Assembly: GCA_949752795.1 (NCBI GenBank)
Contig: OX457058.1
Location: 162,133,353-162,197,352, forward strand
Origin: Hyperoodon ampullatus
Lineage: Eukaryota > Chordata > Mammalia > Artiodactyla > Ziphiidae
Reading direction: 5' to 3'
Length of the DNA stretch: 64,000 bases
Position 1 is the first letter of the stretch; every line of letters begins with the position of its first letter. Positions 43,311 to 55,255 of this stretch are shown in pieces. The notes beneath the pieces were generated by a model. That model did not search any database. It saw only the letters and a list, made by a program, of their open reading frames with translations, and was not told the origin of the DNA. A program made the position numbers and the translations under genes.

Positions 43311-44849
43311 TGGATCTGAACTTCCATATCTGCAAGAGATAAAGGCTATATTATGTAAAATGTTTTTAAGCTTTTAATAAAATGCATCTTCATCACGTTT
43401 TTAATTTAGGACAAATTAGAAAGCACCATGTGACATAGCTATGGGGCAGAATCCTAATATATTATTCATTTCCTGTAGAATAACATCAATCACCTATCCT
43501 TAATTGAAATCAGAGTTAACTATTCCCACTTATTCATAGACACTATCTGGAATAACTATTCAGAATTATTTGGTGATATTAGATCTAAAATCCAGCTATG
43601 GGATATTAATTGTGTTTTGGCCTTAGAAAAGATTCCTTTTTATCTGAAGTGATATGTTCCAGGGTGGTGTATTGATAGACCTAGACCTGTATGAATTAAC
43701 TCCATTTATTATACCAACACATGATTGATTCTGGTTTTACTAATTGTAAATATTAATATATCTTCTCAAGTTGAATTTCTACTCAGTAAAATGCTTTTTT
43801 TATATCACATGCTGTTCTTGGTGTTATTTTTAAGTCAGTTCATAATAGGTGCAATGTGCTATACTCATATAATTTCCCCATTCAATAGACACCATTCAAA
43901 AACTTGCCAAATCATTCATAGAAATTCATTCTAAAGAGTTGTTTCCAAAGTTCTTGCCAATAAAAGGAAATTTTGAACTAAAAGAGAACTTGTGTGAATT
44001 TTTCAGATGGCTGGTGGCCAGGCTTAGTTTTAAGCATTTTGGACCAGATCTCATCCTGAATAAATTTAAACCAAACACTTTTATCCTTTAATCATATTTG
44101 TGTTATTTATTTTGGAGAAAAATGTTATCTATATGCATATGTGAACCCAAGTGATTCATTTACTCTTAAAATCTTTGAACAGTTACTTTAGAAAGAGTTA
44201 ATATCAAAACTAACAGCTCAGCTTGGGTAAGGCTAAAAACCTTCATAAAAGGATGGCAGAAGGGAGGAAAAGAAAGCTTGAAAAATCCTGTTGCCATATT
44301 TTGCAAGCTTAGATATAGAAAGGTCTTGATTATGGCAAGAAAGTCTAAGTATCAATATTCCAGTAGCTTTAAAAGTGTTAAAGTCCTTATTTTTGGGTTA
44401 CTGGGTAGCAGAAAAATCAGGTACGGAATAAACAGGTCACCAATAAGAGAGTCCTACTCTGCTACAGTACTCTTTGCAGACACTCTTCTCTTCACAATGT
44501 ACTCGCCTGCAAACCCTGGCAATGCACGGCGTCCAGTGCACCAGCCTTCAGCCATGGCATTTCTAGCATGCCAAGGATCTGTGTTTTGGACATATTCCTC
44601 TCTGATGAGACAGGAGATTGCAAACCTATAATGCTCTAGTTTCTGTTATTTCATTTCTTACAGAAAACTAAGAATGTTGCATGGAAGTAATGACACTTTT
44701 TGTCCTCCACTTACTCAGGCCTGGCATTTTCAAACTATTCCAAGCTTTTACAAAACCTACTAGGAAACGCTTTCTGAGAATATAGTTAGTGATCATTTTT
44801 ATTGTAGCCTCTATATTCAGCAGCCACAAAACAATGCTGAAATTCCTGT
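43311..44849. other. No recognised feature
   Basis: 1.5 kb of AT-rich unique-looking sequence. A 117-codon open frame at 44278-44631 has no recognisable domain and no good initiation context. Confidence 0.45.
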
Positions 44850-45730
44850 TTTTCTTTTTTCTTTTTTTTTTAACATCTTTATTGGAGTATAATTTCGCCA
44901 CATTGGTGTGTTAGTTTCTGCTTTATAACAAAGTGAATCAGTTATACATATACATATATCCCCATATCTCCTCCCTCTTACGTCTCCCTCCCACCCTACC
45001 TATCCCACCCCTCTACGTGGTCACAAAGCACTGAGTTGATCTCCCTGTGCCATGTGGCTGCTTCCTACTAGCTATCTGTTTTACATTTGATAGTGTATAT
45101 ATGTCCATGCCACTCTCTCACTTCGTCCCAGCTTACCATTCCACCTCCCTGTGTCCTCAAGTCCATTCTCTATGCCTGCATCTTTATTCCTGTCCTGTCC
45201 CTAGATTCTTCAGGACTTTTTTTTTTTTTGTAGATTCCATATATATGTGTTAGCATATGGTATTTGTTTTTCTCTTTCTGACTTATTTCACTCTGTATAA
45301 CAAATTCTCTAGGTCCATCCACCTGACTACAAATAACTCAATTTCTTTCTTTTTATAGCTGAGTAATATTCCATTGTATATATGTGCCACATCTTCTTTA
45401 TCCATTCATCTGTTGATGGACACTTAGGTTGTTTCCATGTCCTGGCTATTGTAAATAGAGCTGCAATGAACATTTTGGTACATGACTCTTTTTGAATTAT
45501 GGTTTTCTCAGGGTATATGCCCAGTAGTGGGATTGCTAGGTCATATGGTAGTTCTATTTTTAGTTATTTAAGGAACCTCCATCCTGTTCTCCATAGTGGC
45601 TGTATCAATTTACATTCCCACCAACAGTGCAAGAGTGTTCCCCTTTCTCCACACCCTCTCCAGCATTTATTGTTTGTAGATTTTTTGATGATGGCCATTC
45701 TGACTGGTATGAGGTAATACCTCATTGTAG
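44850..45730 (-). mobile_element. 5'-truncated L1, antisense
   Basis: T-rich start, 3'UTR (TTATTGGAGTATAATTTCGC) and the antisense ORF2 C-terminus (CTTTCTGACTTATTTCACTC, then the 'CATTCTGACTGG' region), ending near ACCTCATTGTAG. The coding part (45564-45764, overlapping the end) holds the CWWECK block of the L1 C-terminal Cys-rich region. No clear TSD. Confidence 0.93.
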
Positions 45731-45870
45731 CCTTGGTTATTTTTAAGATGCTCAAATATGGCACAACTTTCCTTCACTATGGTTTGGTCAAAAATATTGG
45801 GATATAGCATATGAGACCCTTTTATCTAGAACGGTAATTTTCTTTGCTCCAGAAGAGTAATGGGCTTTAG

Positions 45871-45912
<42 letters not shown>

Positions 45913-46290
45913 AATTGGATATATCAGTTTTATTGTCATTTAATACTGCTACAGTGCCCAGAAAATACTCTGAATATATTAAGAGTACTTGTTAGACTAA
46001 GGAGTTGATTATTTTCAAGATGCCAATGAAATAGAATTCTATCCCTAAAATGGACTCTGTGAGGCAAGCAACCGTAGTTAGTTACTTCTTTAAATGCAGT
46101 TGTTTAAAAAGAAAGCTGATAGTGTCTTTAAAATATCCACACCCCTCAGTGAAGTAATATAAACCAACTATATTTTATTATTTGTGTCAAAAATAAAACA
46201 TTTATTTTCTTAGTTTATCAGTTTATAAACCATTTTTTAAAGCACAGTGGGGAAATCTTGGGGAAAGTATGCAAAATTTATTGGGGAATA
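45731..46290. other. A33 tract and unique sequence
   Basis: Contains a pure A33 run at 45876-45908, otherwise AT-rich sequence with nothing recognised. Confidence 0.6.
45876..45908. repeat. Poly-A tract (33 A)
   Basis: The longest homopolymer in the window. No SINE or LINE body is attached to it on the 5' side. Confidence 0.96.
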
Positions 46291-46299
46291 CAGCCTGCC

Positions 46300-46460
46300 C
46301 TGGAGGAAGCTCTGGGCCTTGACTAAGTCACTTAACTTGCGGGTTTTCTACTTCTCTGGTTAGAAACCTGGGATCAGAGCACCTGCCTAACTATCTAATG
46401 GAGGTGTGAAGAATAGCTTCTATCAAGAGCACTCAACTTTTGGAGTTGTATTTATTCAAC
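46300..46460 (+). repeat. MIR/L2-type remnant
   Basis: GCCTTGACTAAGTCACTTAA and CTTCTCTGGTTAGAAACCTG suggest a MIR core. TTGTATTTATTCAACAAAAG at the end is the L2-like block interrupted by the SINE at 46478. Confidence 0.55.
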
Positions 46461-46477
46461 AAAAGTTATTAAGTGTG

Positions 46478-46684
46478 GGGCTTCCCTGTTGGCACAGTGG
46501 TTGAGAGTCCGCCTGCCAATGCAGGGGACACGGGTTCGTGCCCCGGTCTGGGAAGATCCCACATGCCGCGGAGCGGCTGGACCCGTCAGCCATGGCCACT
46601 GAGCCTGTGAATCTGGAGCCTGTTCTCCACAACGGGAGAGGCCACAACAGTGAGAGGCCCACATACTGCAAAAAAAAAAAAAAA
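46478..46684 (+). mobile_element. CHR-type SINE, short form, complete with TSDs
   Basis: Head GGGCTTCCCTGTTGGCACAG, well-kept B box GGTTCGTGCCC, and end GTGAGAGGCCCACATACTGC with a poly-A tail. A perfect 17-bp TSD, AAAAGTTATTAAGTGTG, lies at 46461-46477 and 46685-46701. It inserted into an L2-like element. Confidence 0.97.
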
Positions 46685-46701
46685 AAAAGTTATTAAGTGT
46701 G

Positions 46702-46800
46702 ATCTAGAAGCCAGAAAATGTGTCAGGCCCTGGGGATAGAGATGAGTTTCCTTCAGCCCCTGCCCTCCAGGAGTTCACTTTGGAAACACACACACACCAG
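46702..46800 (-). repeat. L2-like LINE remnant (resumes after SINE)
   Basis: AAATGTGTCAGGCCCTGGGG, ATAGAGATGAGTTTCCTTCA and GCCCCTGCCCTCCAGGAGTT continue the L2-like block split by the SINE. Confidence 0.75.
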
Positions 46801-47089
46801 GCTGATTAATAACAAAAAGCTAATGGATGAGGATCAAGCATTTCAAAGGGTACACTTCATAAAATCAAGTGTACATATGTGCATAATTATAAAAATAAAT
46901 TTATTGAATCATGCTTTATAGAGCTCAAGGTTTATATTTTCTTAAGGATACAGAGGGGAAAAAAGTATGGTGGAGATGCTTAAAAGATTCTTCAATGACA
47001 TTTTGGTCTGATGATTTGTCTTATTATTCTGGTCACATGAGATAATTTCAAAATGTATCATTTCCTAATTGCTCTAACTATAAATAACT

Positions 47090-47255
47090 TCTCCTGTCCT
47101 TCCATGGGTGAATGGTTATACAAACTGTGGTACAACCAAACCATGGAAGAATACTTGGCAATAAGAAGGAATGAACAAATGGTACATGCAACAACATGGA
47201 TAAACCTCAACGAAATTATGCTGAGCACATTTAGTGGAGCATACATTTTCAAGTA
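47090..47255 (+). repeat. Ancient L1 ORF2 fragment
   Basis: GGTGAATGGTTATACAAACT, GGAAGAATACTTGGCAATAA and ATGCAACAACATGGATAAAC correspond to the diverged C-terminal ORF2 of old L1 (L1M-type). Confidence 0.8.
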
Positions 47256-47689
47256 ATGATGATACACGTGTACATGTCAATCAATAGTTTCTGGCTTTAT
47301 TTCCCTTGAGACCTATGATACACATACAGGAGATGGATGTCAGAACCAAAGTCCATTTTGTCTTGTTGTGCTTTGGAGACAGATGATACCACTTAAAATT
47401 TTTAGAATACTTTAGAATATTTTTAAAAATCTCAATTCAGATTCATAGACAATTTATGTGGTAAACAGGAAAATATAAAAATATCAAAATGCTATTGTTG
47501 AAGAAACTATAGAAAAAAAACTTATTAAAGTTAACATAGCATGTATAGATGGGACTGTTAGTAGGATTACCAACTCTAAATCCAGTGCCCTTTTTTTATT
47601 GGAAGAGTTTGGGATAATACCCTTGACCTGTGATACCCCTGCCTCAGGAAGCCATCTTCATCATGACCTCTCAGATGTCTACTGCTGTA
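47256..47689. other. No recognised feature
   Basis: AT-rich unique-looking sequence. Confidence 0.5.
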
Positions 47690-48052
47690 CACTGACTGTT
47701 TGCGTCCACTCAAAATGCACATCTTAAATCCTAACCCCTAATGTAATGATATTTGGAAATGGGGGCCTTTGGGAGATGATTAGGTCACAGGACAGAACCC
47801 CCATGAGTGAAATTAATGCCCTTATAAAAAGAGAACCCAAAGAGATCTACTTGGCCCTTCTGTCATGTGTGGTTATAGGGGAAAGACAGTCACCTGTGAA
47901 CTAGGAAGCAGCCCCTCCCCAGACACCAAATCTGCCAGCACCTTGACCTTGGACCACATAGCCTCCAGAACTGAGACAAATGTTTTTTTTTTTATAAGCC
48001 ACCCAGTCTGTGGTATTTTGTTATAGCATCCCGAACAGACTAAGGCAACTAC
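47690..48052 (+). mobile_element. MLT1/MST-like (ERVL-MaLR) solo LTR
   Basis: Ordered LTR words: AATCCTAACCCCTAATGTAA, GGGCCTTTGGGAGATGATTA, ATTAATGCCCTTATAAAAAG (TATA-like), CAGACACCAAATCTGCCAGC and CCACCCAGTCTGTGGTATTT, ending CCCGAACAGACTAAGGCA. Better preserved than the other two LTRs. No internal retroviral genes flank it. Confidence 0.88.
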
Positions 48053-48194
48053 ATTACACTAAAAGATATCATTTAATTTTTATTCTAAAGACTGTTCTCT
48101 GATCACCACCCTTCTTTATGGAAGATAAATCCCACTGTTGCCAGTGCTCTACAGGTGGTGTTATCTTTAGAAGCACAGGTAACCAGCAGTTTGA

Positions 48195-48370
48195 TACAGT
48201 AGAAGGAGACAAGACATGAATGAGAATCCCAGCTATGCCACTTAGTCTAACTGGACCCTAATGTCTTCCTCTGTACAACCAAGTTCCTTCCTCACAGGGC
48301 TATTCTGAAGTTTATAAGAGATAACGTCTGCAAAGACACACATCAAATATATGTCATTAGTAAATATGCA
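48195..48370 (+). repeat. MIR SINE remnant
   Basis: GAATCCCAGCTATGCCACTT, TCTTCCTCTGTACAACCAAG and GAAGTTTATAAGAGATAACG follow the MIR order. Confidence 0.85.
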
Positions 48371-48539
48371 CAAAATTCTTTCCTTCCTACAGCCTTTTTC
48401 TTCCTCACCTATAATATAAAAGAGCCAGGAATTAGTGATAAATAAGAAAAGTACTCAGGTTCCTGACGACCACAGACAGTCATCAGAGTTCCTATAAATT
48501 ATTTACAGAGAACTCCCAAAGACCCTTACTCCCAACAGA

Positions 48540-49262
48540 CTTGCATATTCATGCATTCAACAAATATGAATTGAATACCCACTCTCTGTTTGACAGTGGG
48601 GTTTATAATTATAAATAAGATAGTATCATCTCAGATTTTCTGATATTTCCATTCTACAAGTGGTTAATGAGTGTGTCATTATGTGTGAAGCACAAAGCAA
48701 GGGATGGAGATCGGTCTTTGAAGAAGATAAGTATTCTCTCCATATAACTTTCAATCTAGTAATGGAAACAGTACTGGAAAAGTTAAAAGACCATCAGAGT
48801 CTCAGTAATAGGGTTCAAGAGAACACACAGACAGACCAACTAACTGGAAAGGAACAGCAGGGGGTGAGTCAAAAGGTTTTTATGAAAATATGACATTTGA
48901 ATCATGATCTGAAATATATGAAGGGTAGAGGAAGGAGAAAGTCAGGAAAGAGAAGAGGGAACTTATCAGGGTAGCAGAGGGCATGAAGGTGGAACAGGGG
49001 AGAAATTCAGAAAAGGAAGATCATGTTCAAAGATCATTAAGTGACAAGAGAGCAAAACACACTAGTAGATAAAAGAACGTCAGTAAATTGGAAGCACAGA
49101 ATGAAGAAGTATTGAAAACTGAACCTGGAAAAAGAAGCTGGGCCCACATCATAAAGGACCTTGTAAGCTCCATTAAGAATTTTGAATATATACTGAGGAT
49201 AATGAAAACCATTGAGTGGTGTTTGGGGGAAAGTAATATGATCAGATTTGTGTTTTCCCGGT
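48540..49262 (-). repeat. L2-like LINE, longest copy here
   Basis: About 700 bp of antisense ancient LINE: CATTCAACAAATATGAATTG at the left, then AAAGGACCTTGTAAGCTCCA, GAAAACCATTGAGTGGTGTT and AATATGATCAGATTTGTG. Open frames inside (48660-48893, 49088-49312) are frame-less readings of it, not genes. Confidence 0.7.
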
Positions 49263-49504
49263 ATTGCATACCAAAACCTGCCAAGCATTTTTGTCTAATT
49301 TTCAATGTCTAAGCATAGAAAAATTGATCTTATAAGTCAGAGGAAAAAATAACACAACAGTAATACTATAGACTGGAAAGGAAGAAATAGAAAAATACAA
49401 ATAACAAGCTACTTCAAAAGCAGAGAAACCATAGCTTTTTTTTTGTATTAATGGTATCTGTGATTACCAAATAAATATGGTTACTAAATATATCTGATTA
49501 ATAT

Positions 49505-49625
49505 CCAATCCCCTACTAGACTGTATGATCATGAGGGCTGAAATGATGTTACCTGGTTCGCCATGACATCTTCAGTGCCAAGGACAGTGCGTTGAACTAA
49601 TGTATAGTTCCTGAATGACTGAGCA
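49505..49625 (+). repeat. L2 3' end
   Basis: CTAGACTGTATGATCATGAG, TCAGTGCCAAGGACAGTGCG and CCTGAATGACTGAG are in L2 3'-end order. Confidence 0.7.
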
Positions 49626-50464
49626 CAGGGATGAAACATCATACAAGTCTTAATGGTGTTGGGGGCAACATCATATTACAGCAGACTACAATGTTAATAA
49701 ATATAAATTGTGTAATTTTGAATTATTTACAGCACATTTAGTATGAGAGAGAAGAATAGTACATGATATGTTTTAGAAAATCTCAAAATGTGTAATTTTT
49801 TTTTAACCCACCAAGTAGGAAACCCTAGCCAGAAATTTGACTCCTCTATGCTTTATACCCAAGGGGTACAGAAAACTGAGGTTCTGTAATTTTTGCAATT
49901 ATCATGATCATTAATTGGGTGTAGTATTTAAAATGTATATTCTCCTTTATTTCTTTATTTGATTAGGCTTTGGAACTTATGAACTAGCTCTATGCTCAAT
50001 TCTGAGAGATTCTGCAGTGTGTGTAAAATATTTTTCATGATTTTCATTGAAAATCAACCTCAATAATTGTCTTAGGTTAAAAAGTCTCCGAATGCCTATG
50101 ATTACGGGTATTAACTTGCATGCATTGAAAGCAGCCATCTCTACGTAAATGTGTTATAGCTGTTCAGGGTATTACAGTACAACAAACAGGAAGCAGAGGG
50201 GTCCGTGTTTCCTTTAAATGAAAGAGAAATACATGTAATCAGCTAAAGTATGTCCCACTGAGAATTTAGCCAAAGCCACAAACCCCTACCCAAAAATTAG
50301 TCTATATCAGCCCCTCATTTAAACACACAAGAATCCAGCTCTTAACAGAGTATGTGGAAACAATTACAATGTGAAAGTAGCTTTTTACAAAAAGTATCAA
50401 AATTAAGCCTCTGACATATTATTCGTAGAAGAGTGCTTCCCTCTTCCACTTAATCATTATTTAT
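49626..50464. other. No recognised feature
   Basis: AT-rich unique-looking sequence. Confidence 0.5.
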
Positions 50465-51433
50465 TTTGAAATTTATTTTCTTTATTTTTTTATACAGCAG
50501 GTTCTTATTAGTTATCTATTTTATACATATTAGTGTTTATATGTCAATCCCAATCTCCCAATTCATCCCCAGACTCCACTTTCCCCCCTTGGTGTCCATA
50601 TGTTTGTTCTCTACATCTGTGTCTCCATTTCTGCCTTGCAAACCGGTCCATCTATAGCATTTTTCTAGATTCCACGTATATGCGTTAATATACAATATTT
50701 GTTTTTCTCTCTCTGACTTACTTCACTCTGTATGACAGTCTCTAGGTCCATCCGCATCTCTACAAATGATCCAATTTTGTTCCTTTATATGGCTGAGTAA
50801 TATTCCATTGTCTATATGTAACACATCTTCTTTACCCATTCATCTGTGGATGGGCATTTAGGTTGCTTCCGTGACCTGGCTATTGTAAATAGTGCTTCAA
50901 TGAACATTAGGGTGCATGTATCTTTTTGAATTATGGTTTTCTCTGGGTATATGCCCAGTAGTGGGATTGCTGGGTCATATGATAATTCAATTTTTAGTTT
51001 TTTAAGGAATCTCCATACTGTTCTCCATAGTGGCTGTATCAATTTACATTCTCACCAACAGTGCAAGAGAGTTCCCTTTTCTCCACACCCTCTCCAGCTT
51101 TTGTTGTTTGTAGATTTTCTGATGATGCCCATTCTGCACTGTGTGAGGTGGTACCTCATTGTAGTTTTGATTTACATTTCTCTAACAATTAGTGATGCTG
51201 AACATCTTTTCATGTGCCTCTTGGCCATCTGTATGTCTTCTTTGGAGAAATGTCTATTTAGGTCTTCTGCCCATTTTTGGATCGGGTTGTTTGTTTTTTT
51301 AATATTGAGCTGCATGATCTGTTTATATATTTTGGAGATTAGTCCTTTGCCCATTGATTCATTTGCAAATATTTTCTCCCATTCTGAGGGTTGTCTTTTG
51401 CTCTTGTTTATAGTTTCCTTTGCTGTGAAAAAG
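50465..51433 (-). mobile_element. 5'-truncated L1, antisense, different 3'UTR subfamily
   Basis: The 3'UTR (TATACAGCAGGTTCTTATTA, CTCCCAATTCATCCCCAGAC) is unlike that of the other L1 copies, while the ORF2 C-terminal part (50812-51042 and beyond) is alike. A TSD, CTTAATCATTA, lies at 50449-50459 and 51434-51444. The fragment covers the end of ORF2, with frames broken. Confidence 0.93.
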
Positions 51434-51444
51434 CTTAATCATTA

Positions 51445-52799
51445 CTTTATTTAAAATTAAAAAAAAAAACTATGTACTTTTTTCCTCCATGAAGAAGTGA
51501 TTCTGGATACTTAAGGAAGGGTGTGAGATTGCTTGTACTTGAGTGTTTTGAATTCTAAGAGGCAGGTTTCTTTGTTGACTAAATCAACAAACTCAGCACA
51601 ACCCTTTCATCCTTCCCCGTAGAAAGCAAAAACCACAGTCATCCTGTGTTGAGGCCACATAAATGGCTCTCCATTTAAAGATCAGAGCTGGCAGCTGGTA
51701 AAAGATTTTGTTCTCTGACTTGCTAATCACTGAAAGGTTAAAGAGTCATGCTATCTGCTTTTGCACATCTGGAGTGTTGCTTATAAATGCTGCATGCATA
51801 TAACATTAATATGATTTTTGCATGCACCATTATGATCAGCACAATTATTATTTCTTAGTTTTACACTGCTATGCACCTCTTAATGCACTTTAACTCCTAC
51901 AGCAGTCTTTAATGCAAAAAAATGAAAACAAAAACCAAACCAAAAAAATGGGAGTATCATTGTATTTTTGAGCTGAGACAATGAGCTTAACAGATATATC
52001 CTAACTCACATTTGGGAGAATGATCAAATTCATGAACTCTACAAACAAAACCAAATAAACTTAGACAAACAAAATGATGGCTGAAGTGAAAGGCCATTTT
52101 ATGTCATAAAATTATATAAATTAAAGCTACTTGAATAGCATTTAATGATGCTGAGAGATTTTTGTTTTCATTTGTCCTCAAAAGATACATGATTTTTATC
52201 AGTTAGTTGTTCTGACAATAAAAATTTGAATTAATGTTTGAATTTAATGTTGCCCATTTTTCACAAAATGAGTAACTGAAAAGCAATCCAACATTCTCTT
52301 AGATATAGCTTTAATAAAATAAAGGTACATCGTTATAACTGAATGACCCTTAAATAATCTGGAATTCTTTTACTCTAATGAGGCAACTTCAACCAATAGA
52401 GGAAGTGTAATGTTTTTTAAAGAAGAAAGTCCATTGAAAACCAAGGAGAACCCTTCTTTCCTTATGACATGAGGTCATATAAGCACATATTCTCAGAACC
52501 AATCACCAAATAAACATCACTGTCTGGATCGTGGCTACCACCTAAATGACTTCATCATTTTGACTGACCTGTGGTTAACTAGTACTGTGCAAGCTACTCC
52601 CTTATTCTGAAACATTGGTTCTATTTTATATTTCCATACAGGCACACACAAAAAATTACAGCATACTTGCCTTTATTATCAGTTAAATAGTTTAATTCCT
52701 ATACTCACTATTACTATTATGACTTTAATTTCTAGAGATAAGTATGCACTTACTATTCATTATAGAACATTTCTAAAGATGTACCACATATCCAAGAAT
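51445..52799. other. Repeat-poor unique stretch
   Basis: No recognised repeat. The region 51560-51920 is high-complexity with many AT-rich homeodomain-type words (TTAATATGATTTTTGCATGC and CATTATGATCAGCACAATTA) and may be a conserved noncoding element. Confidence 0.45.
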
Positions 52800-52804
52800 A
52801 AATA

Positions 52805-52930
52805 GACCATCATTTTAGCTCTGGTTCTGCTACTCAAGATCTGTAATCCTGGAGAATCTCTTTGCTGTATAAAGCATAGGAAATAATACCTGTATTACAG
52901 AGATGTTGTGAGTATCACATGTTAGTTTTG
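52805..52930 (+). repeat. MIR SINE remnant
   Basis: TAGCTCTGGTTCTGCTACTC, GGAGAATCTCTTTGCTGTAT and ACAGAGATGTTGTGAGTATC follow the MIR order. Confidence 0.7.
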
Positions 52931-53424
52931 GGGACCTGACTTGTCAGAATGGTTAGAATCCTACTTTTCTACAAAATAAAATTGCTTTGGATATAGAGAA
53001 ATCAACCTTTAATTATAAAATTATGATTTTGATGTTCATCATTATCATTTATTATACACCAGAGGTGGTGAAAAAAACTTCTTTATATCATCTAACCAAG
53101 ATACTACTGAGGTTACACTGACACTGAAAGTCAAATTTAATCTCAAATCTCTTGCCACTTCCAGTAGGTAACACAATATCTTTGATAATAACTGTAGAAT
53201 TCTTACAGGGGATTTTATCTCTTAAACTAATGTTTAGCAAAAAATTGCTTTTCTAATGCATTATCCCAGTGTTTACAGGCATAAATCCATACTGAATATC
53301 CTTCTGACCCTTTTATATTCCCGATAAAACACCTCTATAAGCAGAAATGTGGGTATCATGCTTCCATGATCATGACAACATACAGGTTTTAAATCACTGA
53401 ACCATAAACACTTTTTATTAATTT
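52931..53424. other. No recognised feature
   Basis: AT-rich, unique-looking sequence, with a weak MIR-like look at 53035-53165. Confidence 0.45.
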
Positions 53425-53432
53425 AATTTAAC

Positions 53433-53650
53433 TTATTTATTTATTTATTTATTTTTTTGGGGTACATGGGCCTCTCACTGTTGTGGCCTCTCCCGTTGCG
53501 GAGCACAGCCTTCAGACGCACAGGCCCAGCAGCCATGGCTCACGGGCCCAGCCGCTCCGCGGCATGTGGGATCTTCCCGGACCAGGGCACAAACCCGTGT
53601 CCCCTGCATTGGCAGGCAGATTCTCAACCACTGAGCCAACAGGGAAGCCC
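53433..53650 (-). mobile_element. CHR-type SINE, short form
   Basis: Reverse-oriented. The head complement ends GAGCCAACAGGGAAGCCC at 53650, and the tail is (TTTA)n/T-rich at 53433-53458. CpGs are partly kept. No clear TSD. Fragments of open frames over it (53457-53705) are SINE read-through. Confidence 0.94.
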
Positions 53651-53934
53651 TCTGTTTCCTCTTTAACCTCTGCTCCTCTTTCTTATCTCTAACCTTCATC
53701 CCCAATGCCTGTTAAAGTCATTTGCAAAGCCACCTAGCTCTCTCTTGTTTGTCCATCTGATTCCAGATCATTCCCTGGGGACTCCATCAGCTACCATGAA
53801 AGCAGTTTACTAAGGACTTCTCTCTACATCCAGTTCAGTTTCTCCACAAGAGAGACTTTGATGCTGTGGTTAAAAAATATATATTTTTTTAATTTCCCCT
53901 TGCTCTGGGCCCCAGGTGAACTGAAAGCAATTCT

Positions 53935-54060
53935 ATGAGATGAACATAACAGTTATCACTGACATCTTGCAGATGAGGAAACTGAGGCATCAACACTTTA
54001 AATCTGCAATTCCCAGGCTCAAGTGGCTAATGAGTGGGAGGGCCAGCTTTGCATCTTCTT
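53935..54060 (+). repeat. MIR SINE remnant
   Basis: TTGCAGATGAGGAAACTGAG, GGCTCAAGTGGCTAATGAGT and GGGAGGGCCAGCTTTGCAT form a clear MIR core. Confidence 0.88.
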
Positions 54061-55223
54061 TGAATATTGTCAGAGTTGTCCTCAGATCACACCTTGGATT
54101 ATCGTTCCCATGTAAGTTCCTACTTGGATTTGGTCCTTTCTGCTTTGTCTGCCCTTCATCTGTAGCTGACTCTGCATTTATTCTAGAAATCTCCTGCCAC
54201 CTTTTTTTCCCTTAGTTTCTAAATTCAACTTCACACTCTATTTTCCACTTCCCTGTTAAAAGGAATTTCATATCTTCTAGAGATGTGAGATATGTCAGCA
54301 TCAATCTGATGAGTTAATTCACATAGAAATGCTTAATAAACTATGAAACTCTCACAAAATATAAAGATTTACTGCTGTTGAAATGTGCCACATATGCCTC
54401 ATTTAATCAATAAAAGCATGTGAGTTATTTTAGCCTGCAAACTGAATGGCAATTTATAATAGATATCCTTAGTAGAAACTTCCATGCGATGCAACACTGA
54501 TACTAATAACAATCTGTTATCACAGACATCTAACATGATCCTACTAATTATTTTAAATTAAGATGTGGGGTGTGTTCAAATGAAGCCAAGAAAACGATCA
54601 GAAGGAATAACCCCACAATTTATACAGTTTGTTTATTTATACAATGACCAATTTTATTATGTGTAAGAGTTGGACTTTCTCAGGAAGTCAAAGAGCTTAG
54701 AAGTAAATGTACCCATCACCTTTCTCTGAACTAAACAGTGGAATGAGATACCATGATTCTTGAACTCCAAATGAAGATCCTGATAAATTACAACAAAATA
54801 AAACCAAAAATGTTAAATGCAAAGGCCTTTATGTTTCAGTCAGACCCCAAAGATACAGTAATATCTTGTAGCTATCACTTCTGAGAAAATGAATGAGTTC
54901 CTTATTCGCTCGGTATGTAAGGTGATGTATACAAGATTTGTAATTTACCTACCTGATGAACTTCTCTCTGATCTAAAAATCAGTGTCATGATGATGATCA
55001 ATGACCATGAACACTTTATGGTATATATACTGTTCAAGACAATGTGACCCTTCAATCTCCTAAACATGATGGGACAGCTTGTAATGGCAGAAACATCTAG
55101 CCCACAATCTGGTTACTGGCATAGAGTAGACCAAATGTCTGGTTCTCATTCTTTCATAAACCCTTACGACATAATATGTCAGCCTACAAAGTAGGATTAT
55201 ATTGAAACTAGATGGTCACAGTG
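54061..55223. other. No recognised feature
   Basis: Unique-looking sequence, repeat-poor. Confidence 0.5.
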
Positions 55224-55255
55224 CTTTATTTATTTATTTACTTATTTATTTATTT
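55224..55255. repeat. (TTTA)n microsatellite
   Basis: Eight TTTA-type units with one C interruption. It resembles the tail sequence of antisense SINE/L1 copies, but no body is attached. Confidence 0.9.

Noticed and set aside
31541..48052. A complete endogenous retrovirus
   Set aside because: The three MLT1-like LTRs are far apart, in different orientations and diverged, with no gag/pol/env between them. They are solo LTRs.
48660..49312. Short open frames as genes
   Set aside because: They lie inside an L2-like remnant on its wrong strand and frames.
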